Shown piece by piece: positions 24,291 through 36,700 of a DNA stretch of 64,000 nucleotides (its first letter is position 1; each line of letters opens with the position of its first letter). Position numbers and translations under genes: made by a program. This stretch comes from Sialis fuliginosa (taxonomy: Eukaryota > Arthropoda > Insecta > Megaloptera > Sialidae): positions 13,952,501 through 14,016,500 of the forward strand of contig OY540822.1 of assembly GCA_961205875.1 (NCBI GenBank), given 5' to 3'. The notes below the pieces were generated by a model. That model was not told the DNA's origin, ran no database searches, and saw only the letters and a list, made by a program, of their open reading frames with translations.

Positions 24291-27200
24291 TTTTAAATGT
24301 GAAAAATCGTGCAGTAAATGGTTTAATTTATGTACAATATGCCGGTAAAATAATAAAATGTAACTGAGCACCTTAACAATTCATAAAGCGTAAAGAACAA
24401 ATACGTATATCACAATTTGTATTTACAATATCACGATTTAAAATATTAATTGAATATTAACAGTATTAATTAATTTTAAACCTAACTACATATAACAACA
24501 TTGAATTTAGAATCACACTGTGTATTAATATTATTACTATTGAACATTGTTATTGCCGTAGTTTTTTAACAACAAATAATTTATTTCAAGACGTAAATGT
24601 CTTGCCTTTTCGATGTATTACAACAATTCTATTTTACAAATAAAAATAGACAGAATGCGAGGGTGGTCCAGGCATGCGTTTTGCAGAATCCTGGAGAGAA
24701 TCCTGAAGGACACACCCACATATTGGGATAGGTTTGTTTCTTGTGCTGTACCGCTACAGCTCGGAAATGCTCTTTTCTTTTGTTTCACGAATTTTTTAGT
24801 TGAAAAAAAAAAAAAACTTGGCGATTTTTATTGTATCAAAGTTGAATCAAAAATTAAATTTAAATTATGTTTTTAATAAACCAAAACATAAACACATATT
24901 TATTTCCTTATTTTCATTAAGAAAATACGTTTTTTGAGTTATGGGATTACTTTTCTTTTGTTTATAATTGCAATAAATGAATTTTAATATCTATTTTACT
25001 TCATTCATTTTCGATGGTCTTACGTCATAACATGATAACTGCAAAAATTTGATTTCTCAGTAATGTTTTGGTTAGATTATTATATTACCATTTATTTTTA
25101 TTTTATTAAGCAAAAAAATATATTAAGTTGAAATAAAAGTCGAACTTTTATACAACCATGATAATAAATGAATCATATTTTTATTTGAAACTGTTTTTTT
25201 AGGTTTCATTTTTTTCATTTCATTGATTGAAATTCATAATTATCATGGAAAATTACATTTTATTTTAGTAAAAACTTTTAATTTGAATTTGATAGAATCA
25301 TAAAATCACTTTTATTTATTATAACAATCAATTTTAATCGATACAACCCTGTTTAAAGTATAAATCAAATTTCAGCAGTTCAAAAATGATGGTGGCTTCT
25401 ATAATTACATTATTTATATAATATACATATAAATACATACATTACACATTTATAAACATTTTCTTTGGCAACTATCATATTATAATATATCGTACTGGCA
25501 TCTTTACTCAAAATTACTTATCTATAAATTTTGTTAATGTACAATTTACATAGGTACATGTAAATAATTATAAATGTACAATATTACTTAATAATAAGTT
25601 TTTAATATATATGTAACAAAAATGAATATTTTTTTATCTGAAAGTGTTTTATCAACAAAAAGATAAGAGAATCCGATTATAAGTATTATTCATAGTTCAT
25701 AAAAAGAAATGTTTTCTTTTATATATAACTATATTTTATTGAGCCTTTAAAATAATATTACAACCAACCTACTTTTTAAATTTACTTCATAAATGATTAT
25801 GTTACCATAATTTATTTATACAGTTATGTTCATAAAGGAAAAATAATTATTGTAGACGTAAAATATTACGAATGTAATATGTTTAAAATAGAATATTAAT
25901 ATATTAACACTATACTTATGTAATTTTTTAAATATAATCCAAACATATCTATTTTTTATGTTATGATGTCATTTATTACTCATCATATAGGGTTAATTGC
26001 ACAGGTGTGAAATACTACTTATATTATAAAAATCCTTACATACCTTTGTTAAATAAGTCATTATTATTGAATAAATCATTAAAAATAGTTGTAATTTATA
26101 TAAAAATGTAAGCACAGATACATTTTAAGCTATGGTTGACATAATTTTAACCGGTACAATGACATATTGGATTTGTAATTAATTATTGTACTTACATTTG
26201 TTTATGTTTTCTTCTAATATTTATTAAAATTGGTCCATATTTTTTAATCTTCGATATAAAAAATAACATTCAACTAACACTGCCAATTTTAGATATATAC
26301 CTCACTTATGTTGTTTTGTAGAAATTTAGTAACTCCCACCAAGCATAAAATGTTCAGTGAAACTCAAACAATTTATAGAAATGTCCTCTACATTAACCTT
26401 GTAAATATTTTAACAAAATAACACGTAACAGATATCACTAACAGACGCAATACCCGAATCATATATAAATTTACTTATTTTATGGTTTTAAATTGATAAA
26501 TTAACAATTATTATTTAATTTCATTAAACAAAATTTCAACAATTTTTGGTGCACTGGTTAACATATGCATCTGTTGAGTAAATGGATTTAAAATGACGTT
26601 GCAAACAAAGATAGCCATACCCTTTATATATCTGAACGGTATGTCTATTTCATTTAAGTTCGCATTTATATTTGGTGCGCAAGCATGCAGCGGATATGCG
26701 AATGTTACACCGGAAACCATGGCCAAAAAGGTGTACGTTTGAATGGTACATAATAGTATTTGTATTCTTTAATTAAATACATACATTGTTGTATTATGAT
26801 TTTAATTTGATTTTAATGTATTTTTATAAAAACAAAAGTACTTCTGTTTATTTAAAAGAAATACTGTATATTTACAAAATTTTGAATTTTACTTACTGTA
26901 TAACAGGGATGGGTAACTTTTTTATTTGAAGGGCCTAGTAAAGTTTCATCTATTGTTAAAATCAGAAAAAAAAATTACAAAAATAATTTTGAACTTTAAA
27001 AAAATAATAAGCAAAGTTTTTTTAACACTGTAAGTATTGGAAAATTTGTAAAAAATAAATAAAACAATCTTCTAGTTTCATCTTGATGATTTTGACTGAA
27101 ATTACAAAACCTGGAATATTTTCAAATTATAATAATAACAAATAACTTAATTTACATTCATTTAATTCTAACTTGGGCTGGATTTTCCCCACCGCCTCTA

Positions 27201-27383
27201 TTCATTAATATATTTTTGAAAATAGTGATGCATATTAATTGAAAATTTTGAATATAGCTAGTTTTGATTTTGACCAGAGTCTAACATCAATTAAATCGAT
27301 AGTTTTATAAGGAAATAAGGACCATTTTTTACGAAATTGAGTTTTTATTGTTATTGTATAATATTGAATAATGTTTTTGTTCC
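24291..27383. other. AT-rich gap upstream of CAP, no firm gene
   Basis: This should hold the CAP promoter. A slightly GC-richer patch at 24650-24780 has an open frame with no recognisable product and could be an upstream non-coding exon or a transposon remnant. The rest is AT-rich sequence without ends I can define, apart from the open frame at 26511-26747. Confidence 0.5.
26511..26747 (-). pseudogene. Unrecognised hydrophobic open frame, possible orphan exon
   Basis: About 78 codons read open to a TAA at 26511. The frame contains AMVSGVTFAYPLHACAPNI, then EIDIPFRYIKGMAIFVCNVI and a helical end, and its composition looks more protein-like than neighbouring chance frames. There is a plausible transmembrane stretch. 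I do not recognise the family. Chemoreceptor or transporter fragments are possible but unsupported. No partner exon was found on this strand within the gap. Confidence 0.25.
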
Positions 27384-28469
27384 CAGTGGCGAGGCGTGAA
27401 ATTTTTAATAAGGGAAGCATATTTTGTCAATTCTCCCCCTCCTATTAACAAAAAAAACTAGTTATGAAACACCTTAAGTTCACTTTTACTTTTTTAAGAA
27501 ATTCGTATATATTTATATAGTAACTAAATGATTCTACGTCTTATTTTCTTGTTTTTTAGACGATATTTGTATGACGAGTTGAAGTTCACTGCAGGAAATT
27601 TCACTAAAAAATTTAGAATTTTTGATTTCGTTAAAAGTATGTTTATTGTATAGAAAATGACGTGAAAAGTTGTTTGTTTCAAACCGCAGGTCTGTATCTC
27701 AAACCGTTCTCGAGATATAGCCTCTCAAAGTTTCAGTTTTTTCAAATTTTTGGAGAAAAAAGGTCATAACTTTTGAACGCGTGGACGGAATTGATTTTAG
27801 TTGACGGATTTGAAATCAGCGTGTCAAAATCTATATAATGACATGTATAATACTTTAAAATCCGACAAAAAAATTTTGGTCAAAAATCGACATTTTTTTA
27901 AGGTATACCCCTTTGAATTTTTTCGATTTTTCGCGAAATTTTTTTTTCCGAGTTTTAAGGTATTATACATGTCATTATATAGATTTTGACACGCTGATTC
28001 CAAATCCGTCAACTAAAATCAATTCCGACCACACGTTCAAAAGTTATGTCCTTTTTTCTCCAAAAATTTGAAAAAACTAAAACTTTGAGAGGCTATATCT
28101 CGAGAACGGTTTGAGATACAGACCTGCGGTTTGAAACAAACAACTTTTCACGTCATTTTCTATACAATAAACATACTTTTAACGAAATCAAAAATTCTAA
28201 ATTTTTTAGTGAAATTTCCTGCAGTGAACTTCAACTCGTCATACAAATATCGTCTTAAAAACAAGAAAATAAGACGTAGAGGTATTATAGTTTTATAATT
28301 GAGCGTGTAAATTAATATTTTTGGTTAAAATGTTTGGGTTGCGCATAAAGATGAATATTCTAATAATATTTTTAAATTATTTATTAACTGAAAACACAGA
28401 TTTGTATTAATTTATCCATAAAGTAAGGGAAGCACTGCTTCCCCTGCTTCCACGGACGTTTCGCGACTG
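27384..28469. mobile_element. hAT-like element (CAGTGGCGAGGCGT ends) containing a 746-bp palindrome
   Basis: The left end is CAGTGGCGAGGCGTGAAATT and the right end ACGTTTCGCGACTG. The flanks TTTGTTCC and TTTGTTGC are a near-perfect 8-bp duplication. The interior holds the foldback at 27534-28279. A short form lacking the palindrome is at 29311-29534 and another palindrome-bearing copy starts at 50297. Confidence 0.88.
27534..28279. repeat. 746-bp near-perfect palindrome (foldback)
   Basis: The left arm begins CTACGTCTTATTTTCTTG and the right arm ends CAAGAAAATAAGACGTAG, with near-identity through the arms to a centre near 27907. As expected for a palindrome, nearly the same 62-residue frame reads on both strands. 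A transcript through it would fold into a hairpin of about 370 bp. Confidence 0.93.
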
Positions 28470-29310
28470 TTTGTTGCCATATCTAAAAAAACAAAACAAA
28501 ATGGCAACAATTTAGTACGAGGAAATACTGTGCATTTACTTGGCAGATGTTTTTTTTTTTAAATATTAATATTTACATGCGATGGTTTGTAATTAGGGTC
28601 TTTCAAGAAAGATACACAATTTTAAAACAAATAAAACAAAAAAATATATTTTCTCTTTGAATGTAAGTATACTATAACAATTATGTAACAAACAATACAG
28701 ATTTGAAACTAATTCATTATTATGAAAGCTTGTAACATTCACAAAAATGCCACTTTTGTGAATAATCATCTTATATCAAGTAATATTTATTTATTTATAT
28801 ATATACAAATAAATTTGGGTAAAATGGTAATAATAAAGTATTAACTTCATCTTATAAGTCATTACTTAGGTTAAGTAATAAATAATATAATAAATTCTTA
28901 AAATAAATACTAATAAACATTCTAGGAACGTATGTAAACATTTAAAAATATATATGTATTTAATTATGTATTAATATATTTAACATATCACTAAACGTGT
29001 AATTTTAGTAGGTTTTTTCTTTACTCCAAGATGTAAGGAAAAATATAAAATAATTACTGGAAGAGTCTTCATTTGTATTTTAGTTAATGCAAGAAAAACT
29101 AAAATTACAAGATTAGTTGTATATGTAGTATAATCTGTTGATTTATCATATAATAGAACAAATGGTAAAAAGTGCACTTAAATTCAACATTTATAGCTGT
29201 AGAAAACTATCAACAATATTATATTATCTGTATAATAAAATAATTTGTTATTTATTTATGGAATGTTTGGGGTAAATTTACTCAAGGTGAATATAAAGAA
29301 AGGAATATAT

Positions 29311-29534
29311 CAGTGGCGAGGCGTGAAATTTTTAATAAGGGAAGCATATTTTGTCAAAATGTTTGATACAAATAACCGTTTATCGAATCCTTCCTCTCCT
29401 ATTAAAAAAAAAGTTATGAAACACCGTAAGTATAAACTTAATAATTTCGCATAAAGATGAATATTCCAATAATATTTTTAAATTATTTATTAATTGAAAA
29501 TACAGTTTTGTATTAATTGGACGCTTCGCCACTG
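29311..29534. mobile_element. Short hAT-like element, 224 bp (CAGTGGCGAGGCGT family)
   Basis: Ends CAGTGGCGAGGCGT and ACGCTTCGCCACTG, with perfect 8-bp duplications GAATATAT at 29303-29310 and 29535-29542. Its two terminal parts match the outer parts of 27384-28469. Confidence 0.95.
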
Positions 29535-30784
29535 GAATATATTTACGAGGAAATGTTGGGTTACATAGTATAAAATTTTATTTTAGTATAGTAACATACA
29601 GGCTAGATTTTACCCGCGTTTACGTTCGCGTGTATTTCAAAATGGTGAATGCACAATAAAAATCACACTAAGATCGGTTTAGTAATAAGTATGAATAGCG
29701 TGAAAGTCTTATCAAAATCGGTTCAGTTTACTCCTTTCTTTTTATTCGCCCATTACATTGCAATAAATTGATTTCTTCTAGCAGAATAAGTATTTAGTTA
29801 TTAATTTTTGATTGCGTGTTTCTCTACAGCCAAATGTGTTTTTGTTTTGATTTTTAACCCTGGAATACTACACCAAAACCTTTCTTATGCATTTACCATT
29901 TAATTGCTGGATAATTCTTCTAATATTCCAGGTAAAAAAGGGCGACATAAATTCTTAATTAATATCGCTATTTCCATTCGATAAAAGTATTTAATTATTA
30001 AATGATTTACACATATTATATTTTAAAATTGTGAATATACTTTATATAAAAGTGTCAAGTCTATTTTGATGTTTTGTACTCTTTATTATTTGCTTTAAAT
30101 ATTTGATATTATGAGATATTTGATATTATGCCGACCTTTTATATAAATTTTACTCAAATTAATCTACCTTAAAATCTAAATATTAGTAAAATGAAACAGA
30201 AAAAAATTAAAAAATTACTGTAATATTATTTGTGCCTTTCTTTTTTTTTCTTTTAATAATTATTGCAAAGACAGTAATATAATAATCTATGACAAGGTGA
30301 AAGCATTTTATTTTTTAAGTGTAGCATCACATTTATATGTGACTAGAAAGAACATAATCAAAAATAACATTGTTTATTTGTCTTTTAAAACTCTTTAAGA
30401 TAAGTACTTAAAAATATAAGACCAATTTGATAATTTATATTATATTGCTTAACATTTTTACTGCTATGTAACGTGCATTATACTTTTAATTGTACTACGC
30501 ACTAACATTTGGTCAAATGTATCCAAGATAAAAACTATTACATTATTAGACTTTTGTGATTACAACTTTACCTATTAAAAAAGAAAAATACAAAAAATTA
30601 AAACAGACAACCATTATAAAAGGTACAGGATTGTACGATTTAAGAATGTCGATTTCTAAGTACTTTTTTTTTCTTCATCAACCCATCTGATTAAATTCGT
30701 TCCGCTATTCTAACAGATCAAATATTTAGCCGACCGAGATCAGAAAACAATTTAACCATTTCCGTTGTACAGTACCGGAGCAGT

Positions 30785-33700
30785 TCAAGATAGTTCCCCA
30801 ATAGGAGCATTTTCCAACCATAGATCGTGGAGGAAATTGTACAAGCAATCACTCACGGCAACCTGTCATAACGTAATTTCAAGTTTATTATTTCATTCAC
30901 AATATAAAGTACTGGCACTAGTCTTCTCTCCAACTCATGTTACTAATAAAACAAATACCGCTTTACTAAATCAATTTAATTACCAAAGTCTTTTTATGTT
31001 TTTTCTCCAGCACTTATGCCCGGTATTATAAAGGACCTAACAAAATTTGTTAGCTAGCAATTACATTCAAATGGGGTATTAATACTGTACTAGTATCTAT
31101 GGATTAGTTATGAAATTTAGAGCAGTGACACTTCAACTAATTGTAACACAGTTGGCATCTTTGACCGTACAAAATAATTTTCATAACATCACCACTGTTT
31201 TAATACCGTTTGTATTTACCTTCAACGCGTGCGCGAAACTTGTCAAAGTCATCAACAAACTCCAAAAGAACTGTCATATAAGTTTGATATCTCAGTTGAA
31301 AGTGTTTGTTAGCTAACAAATTTGTTAGGTCCTTTATGATACCGGACATTAGTGATGGACACTTGCTAATGATAAGTACTACGACACAAAAGTTATCGTA
31401 AAATTTTGAAACAATATAAAGCAGATGCTATGTTAATATAATTACAGGGGTCAAAACTGGTCAATATGTAAAATCAGTAAACGTCAGTTTTTTGTAACTC
31501 GGTCAGTTAAAACAGTTTTTTGAAAAAATGGTCAGTTTTGTCAGTTTTTTTGGTTTGGCACTCAAAGTTTTCACATCGGAGCCCTATTTATCGTGAAGAA
31601 ACTCACTATTTGACTTCAAAACGACATAATTACCGTGTAACCGGAAAAACGTTATTTTTTGCCGGAACAGAACCGAAATAAAAATATCGGTTTTTACGGT
31701 TCAGTACATGTTAAAATACGCGCGTTAACATGATCTTATTTCCCACTTCAATTGTCGTTCGGACTATCATAAAAGTACCATAAAATGTTCTAAATTATGG
31801 TAGAAATTTTTTTTTTAATACAAATAATATTTTTTAAATTAATCACTCGGAGCTGAACCGAAAACCGGAAAAATCGTTATTTTTTTCGGAACGCAAACCG
31901 AAACGAAAAAAATAACGGTTCGAAGCCCTGAAAAATATATTCAAATTATAATTAATGTTCTATTTTGTCTACTTATTTGTATTGTTTATTACCAAATTAT
32001 AAAAGTATTTTTTTAATACATAACATCTACATTTTTTAACTCGGTTCATATAGTCAGTAAAAGTCAGTATTTTTAGATTTCTGTGTCAGTAAAATCAGTA
32101 TTTTTGAACACTGAACTTGTTTCGACCCCTGTAATTATTTGGTCGATTAGTATCTGTAGATTATGATTCAGTAATGGCAGTAGTAATCAAATATCAACAA
32201 ATATTTATAATTTAGTCCAACACTGGTGTCAGTACCTTATGACTCATACAACCTATGTTCTCTGTAATGCCCTATATTGTTTAAGCCAAAAACTTTCAAT
32301 TATCAAATTTAATGTATGTTTAAATAATAAATAATGTTGTGAAATTTTGATAAGAAGATCTGGAATATAAATAATTTTTCAGCGACCTCTATTTTATTTG
32401 TTTCGACTTTGAAATAAAAAAATAAAAGAAAGCACAGATTACTTTTAATTTGATTTTCGTTTATCTGTTGTCACGAAAAATATGTTTAAGCTTTTTGCAG
32501 ATAATAATTGATAATTTTAAACAAAAAAAAGTAAATAGAATTAATTTAAAACCTAAGGTAAGATAGTTAAAATTTATTAACAGGATATTATGATAAACCA
32601 TAATTTTTCGTAAACACATTTAAAAATCTGCCATAGGAGCCACGGACTTTCTTATACGTAATACTGACAGTGAACAGTGCACGTTATTTTTATTTTATTA
32701 AAACATATTACTGACATAGTATTATTCTCTACTACATGTACCAAATGAATTTTCTAACGTAATTTTTGAAATAAGAAAAATGTTTTAGATAAAAACTGTC
32801 GAGTATGTTATTATCTATAATTTATTTTTTTTCCAAAATTTATGATTTAGCCAGGAATAATTTTTTAAAATAATTAATTAGAATCACATACACTGTTCAC
32901 TTTCAGTAATACGTATAAGAAAGTAGTTCCATGACACTCATGGTAGATATTTCTTCTCTGTTATGGACCATTTGAAATGTAATTAAAATTTTTTTCTTCA
33001 AAAATTTGATTTTTTGAAAAAAATGAATAGAACATACATTTTTAATCTGTAATTCGCACGATTTCAAAAATAATTAAAAATTAAAAAAATGATATCAGTA
33101 AACATCGGTTTCCAGCTGAAAGATCGTTTTCAAAAATAGGTTTTCTTCCCAGACAAAACTGAATCTTAAATATAAAATTACAGACAGACCGACACACAGA
33201 CATCATGGCGAAGATAGTCAGAATGGATTCAGGGAAGGTTTAAATGTATTTCTATCAAAAGCATTCATTCATATATATATGTACATAGGTATAAGAAAGT
33301 AAAAATAGTTAATTATTCAGTTTGGAAATTCTAAAATCAATGTTAGTATGTTAATTGAAAAAATATGTGTATCTTTACCTTATACGGCGTAGGGTTAAGA
33401 TTCCTCTTAATATCCGTACGCAGAGTTCTAAGAGATGCAGAAACCTTTTGCCTTACTTCTGTCAAAGTAGGCAAAGGCTCTACAATCCTTCCACTTTCCC
33501 AATAAAGCTTGTGCAGTTTCTCAACCTTTGTTGGAATAACGTATGCCCTTTTGGACTCTTCAAAAGGGTGTCTGCACAAGACCCTCTGTCCTACTTCTGG
33601 TGGAGGTTCTACAGATCGCTGAAGAAGGTCGATTAATGCATGACCACTTGTCCCATATAGCCTGTAAGCATCTTTACGTCCGGGCATGGTTACTTTGTCC

Positions 33701-36700
33701 ACATCTTGGCTTAGCTTTATTCTAGGTTGGTGGTTGATTTCTACCATTTTGTAAACACAACCTAAAGCTGGCTGACGTTCACATGTGACTAAATGAGTTC
33801 CTAAAAGGTTAATTTATGTATGAGTACATATTTAATCGACATAAATTTATAATTAGGGAATTCGATTTTCAGGTTTAACGATTTTTTTTCGTTTAAAGTT
33901 TTTTAATTGACTGTAACTCGGTCAATTTTCTGAATTTTAACTTAATTTATAATTTTTCACAGTGGTTTAGTATGAGGATAGTTTCGTTAAAAAATCTAAA
34001 AACCGAAAAACCAATATCCTAATGATAAGATACCGATTCCAAAACAGTCAATGTCGTGGCCTTGTTCGTTCAGACTCAATATGGTATCTTCATTGATATC
34101 ATTCGATGCCATAATCGTAAGATGTTTGAACCAAGGTAGGTCGTAAGTATCAGCAATCTGTGTAAAATACTGTCTCGCCACATTCGAAAGATACGCCAAA
34201 TCGCCGCTGTCAATCCTTATTCCTAATGCATGATAGCCCAAATCGTTCAAAGCCATTGATACTGCACAAAAGTTGACAAGGCCACTTCTGTTAACACAGA
34301 ATATTTTGTATTAATATACAGTAAGACGAGTAGTTATTGACCATCAAAATGTATTTTGTTTTTTATTTCATGCAGCAAAAATTAATTTACTTTTTTAGGT
34401 ACTTATTAGATGGAATATTTATAAAAAGAAGCAGTAATTAATTGGTATTTAACTGTCAGAAAATACTTGTAAAAGGGTCAATAACTACCTCAAATACCTT
34501 ACTTACAATTGATTTTTGTAAGTTTGTATTATATGAATTAATCAAACATTGATTTTCTAAATAAAGCGTTACAAATGAAACTAATTAATAATGAATTTAG
34601 CATGATGTGTCAAAGTGAAGCGTTAGTATAAATTAAGCTTTTATGCTGAAACATGCATGGTAATGAAAAAAATATACTCAGTTTTGCGTTTAATAAAAAA
34701 ATAATTAATTTCTACCAGAGATTCGAACCGTAACAAATGGTTAGTAAAAAATTCAGGCGGTTTCAGTTCGAATCCCTGATTTCTACTTTTCTCATAATGC
34801 AATTGGTGTTTGAAAATAATATATAAATAAAATATAATTAAATAAATAAATAGTAACTAAAAAAAGTTTAAAAAATTAATTAAATAATTTTTTTGTGCAT
34901 TTTTTTGTGAAAAAAGTGTGACAATTTTATTACTTATTTATTAATCAGAGAACAGTAAATATTGTTAGGCAAAGTTGAGAAACTTTTGTAAATTCATGTA
35001 GCCTGAATCCTACCTTTATGAAAAATTCCTTCAATAGAATAGAATGAATCAGTATTTTCTAACTCTGTTTTAAACAAAAACATAAACATAAAATAATTCT
35101 GGCGTTTCGAAAGGCACATTTATTATTACTGAAGACAACAACAAAAAAAAAGATTCAAACGATACAAATACATTTTAGCAATGATATAGATGAGTTAATC
35201 TTACAATTCCCAGCTATTTAATGTTAATGCACATAACATGACGGAGATTTTTCATTCTTTTCTTTTTGTTTCAAAAAATATGTGCAACACCGACTCGAAT
35301 AAAATAAAACAACTTAAAAATGTCGTCTACCATGGAACCACCAACCACTCTTATTCAAATGGAATTTTCATTTCCTATTCCATTTGATTTTAACATTCAC
35401 TCAAAGTTTCAATACTAAAATAAAAAAAAAAATAAAACATAATTAAACTAACACATATTTTTATTGGCAAAACCATGTAACCCAGACCCCGCTTTACGTA
35501 TTTTCAATTAACATCAATTCCGAAGTTGTATCGTTAAACAAAAATTTTAAAACTTCATAAAATTTTGTTGCTACAAAGAAGTTTATTCTGCAACCTAAAA
35601 TATGAACTTTACGAAAAAATATTTCTTAGATTGTTTGCATGCTAAAACCCAAAATGATGATTTTAGTATTTTTTATGAATTTACTATCCAGAAGGCATTT
35701 TTTTAAGTTTTGTATTTGCAGTAACAAATAGTACTATCTAATTTTTTAAAATGAATTTAAAACATTTTTTATTATACGATTTATTTTCGTCGAGATATAC
35801 AAGTTAGTTTGTGTGTTAAAAATTTGAGAACCCCTGCTATAGTGTAATAAGTAATAAATTATTATCCAATTAACTTTTGTTAGAAACATTTTTCTGTGAA
35901 GTTAATATTTTAGACTGTAAAATCTATGTTTCTTATATTTCTCCACCTAGATAAAAATAGAACTAATAAACTAATTTTATATAAATATAAATATTTGTCT
36001 CCAAAGGTTAAAATTCTTTTTGCGTCGCGTTTTCAAAGAACGTATTACCGACACAAAGCGATGTCTGAGTATACCAATACATATAACATACTGCTATATT
36101 CTGTACAAGATAGAACATCTTGTTCAATAATTAAAAAAAATATTTGCTGTAATAGCGATGTTAAGACATTATTTTTTTATAAAAATTGATAATATAGAAA
36201 AACCCTAGCATGCAAATTGTTTAAAAAAAAAAGTATTCGTAATTTATAAATAATACAGTAAATTTTCTTTCGCATATATCCATTTAACAAATGACTCATT
36301 CCAAAATTTTAGAAATACCAGATGGATAAGTAATAACATATTATTTTTTTTTGCGACATAGTACTCCGGAATTACCAAACATATAATTTTTAAATTCCCA
36401 AATGTGTTATTTGCTATACATACTAATTAATTACAGACATATTAATCAAAGTAATTAGGAACAATTACAATATTAAAATCGATCGAAAAATAGATAGTTT
36501 GTTATTAATATACTTTTTAACACGTCTTCCCTTATTTATTTTTATAACTGAAAATAGAAGAATTGTTAAAGAAAAGAATACAGTAGGGTCGCAGTTATAA
36601 AGAACAGTAATCCTCTCATTTACGCGGTTAATTGGTTCCATGAAAACGGTGCGTAAAATAAAAGTATTTCCATTTTCTTTTCCACACTTTTTCATCCGCG

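Larger units (their letters stand above)
30904..32241. mobile_element. Mariner-like MITE (TAAGGTACTGGCACCAG family) carrying two nested insertions
   Basis: The outer ends read AAAGTACTGGCACTAG and CTGGTGTCAGTACCTTA, and the fragments align with complete copies at 36979-37437 and 39627-40036. The element is split by the insertions at 31016-31349 and 31445-32131. It begins about 42 nt upstream of the acceptor of the last NAPRT exon. Confidence 0.8.

Noticed and set aside
23695-24348. 217-codon open frame on the plus strand
   Set aside because: It is the antisense shadow of CAP exon 1, whose minus-strand reading joins in frame to the conserved CAP domains.
24613-24876. Frame containing RGWSRHAFCRILERILKD in a GC-richer patch
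   Set aside because: No recognisable family and no partner exons. An upstream non-coding exon of CAP or a transposon scrap is equally likely, so no gene is called.
27801-28012. Nearly identical 62-codon frames on both strands (also at 50717-50928)
   Set aside because: They are the expected product of a palindrome, not genes.
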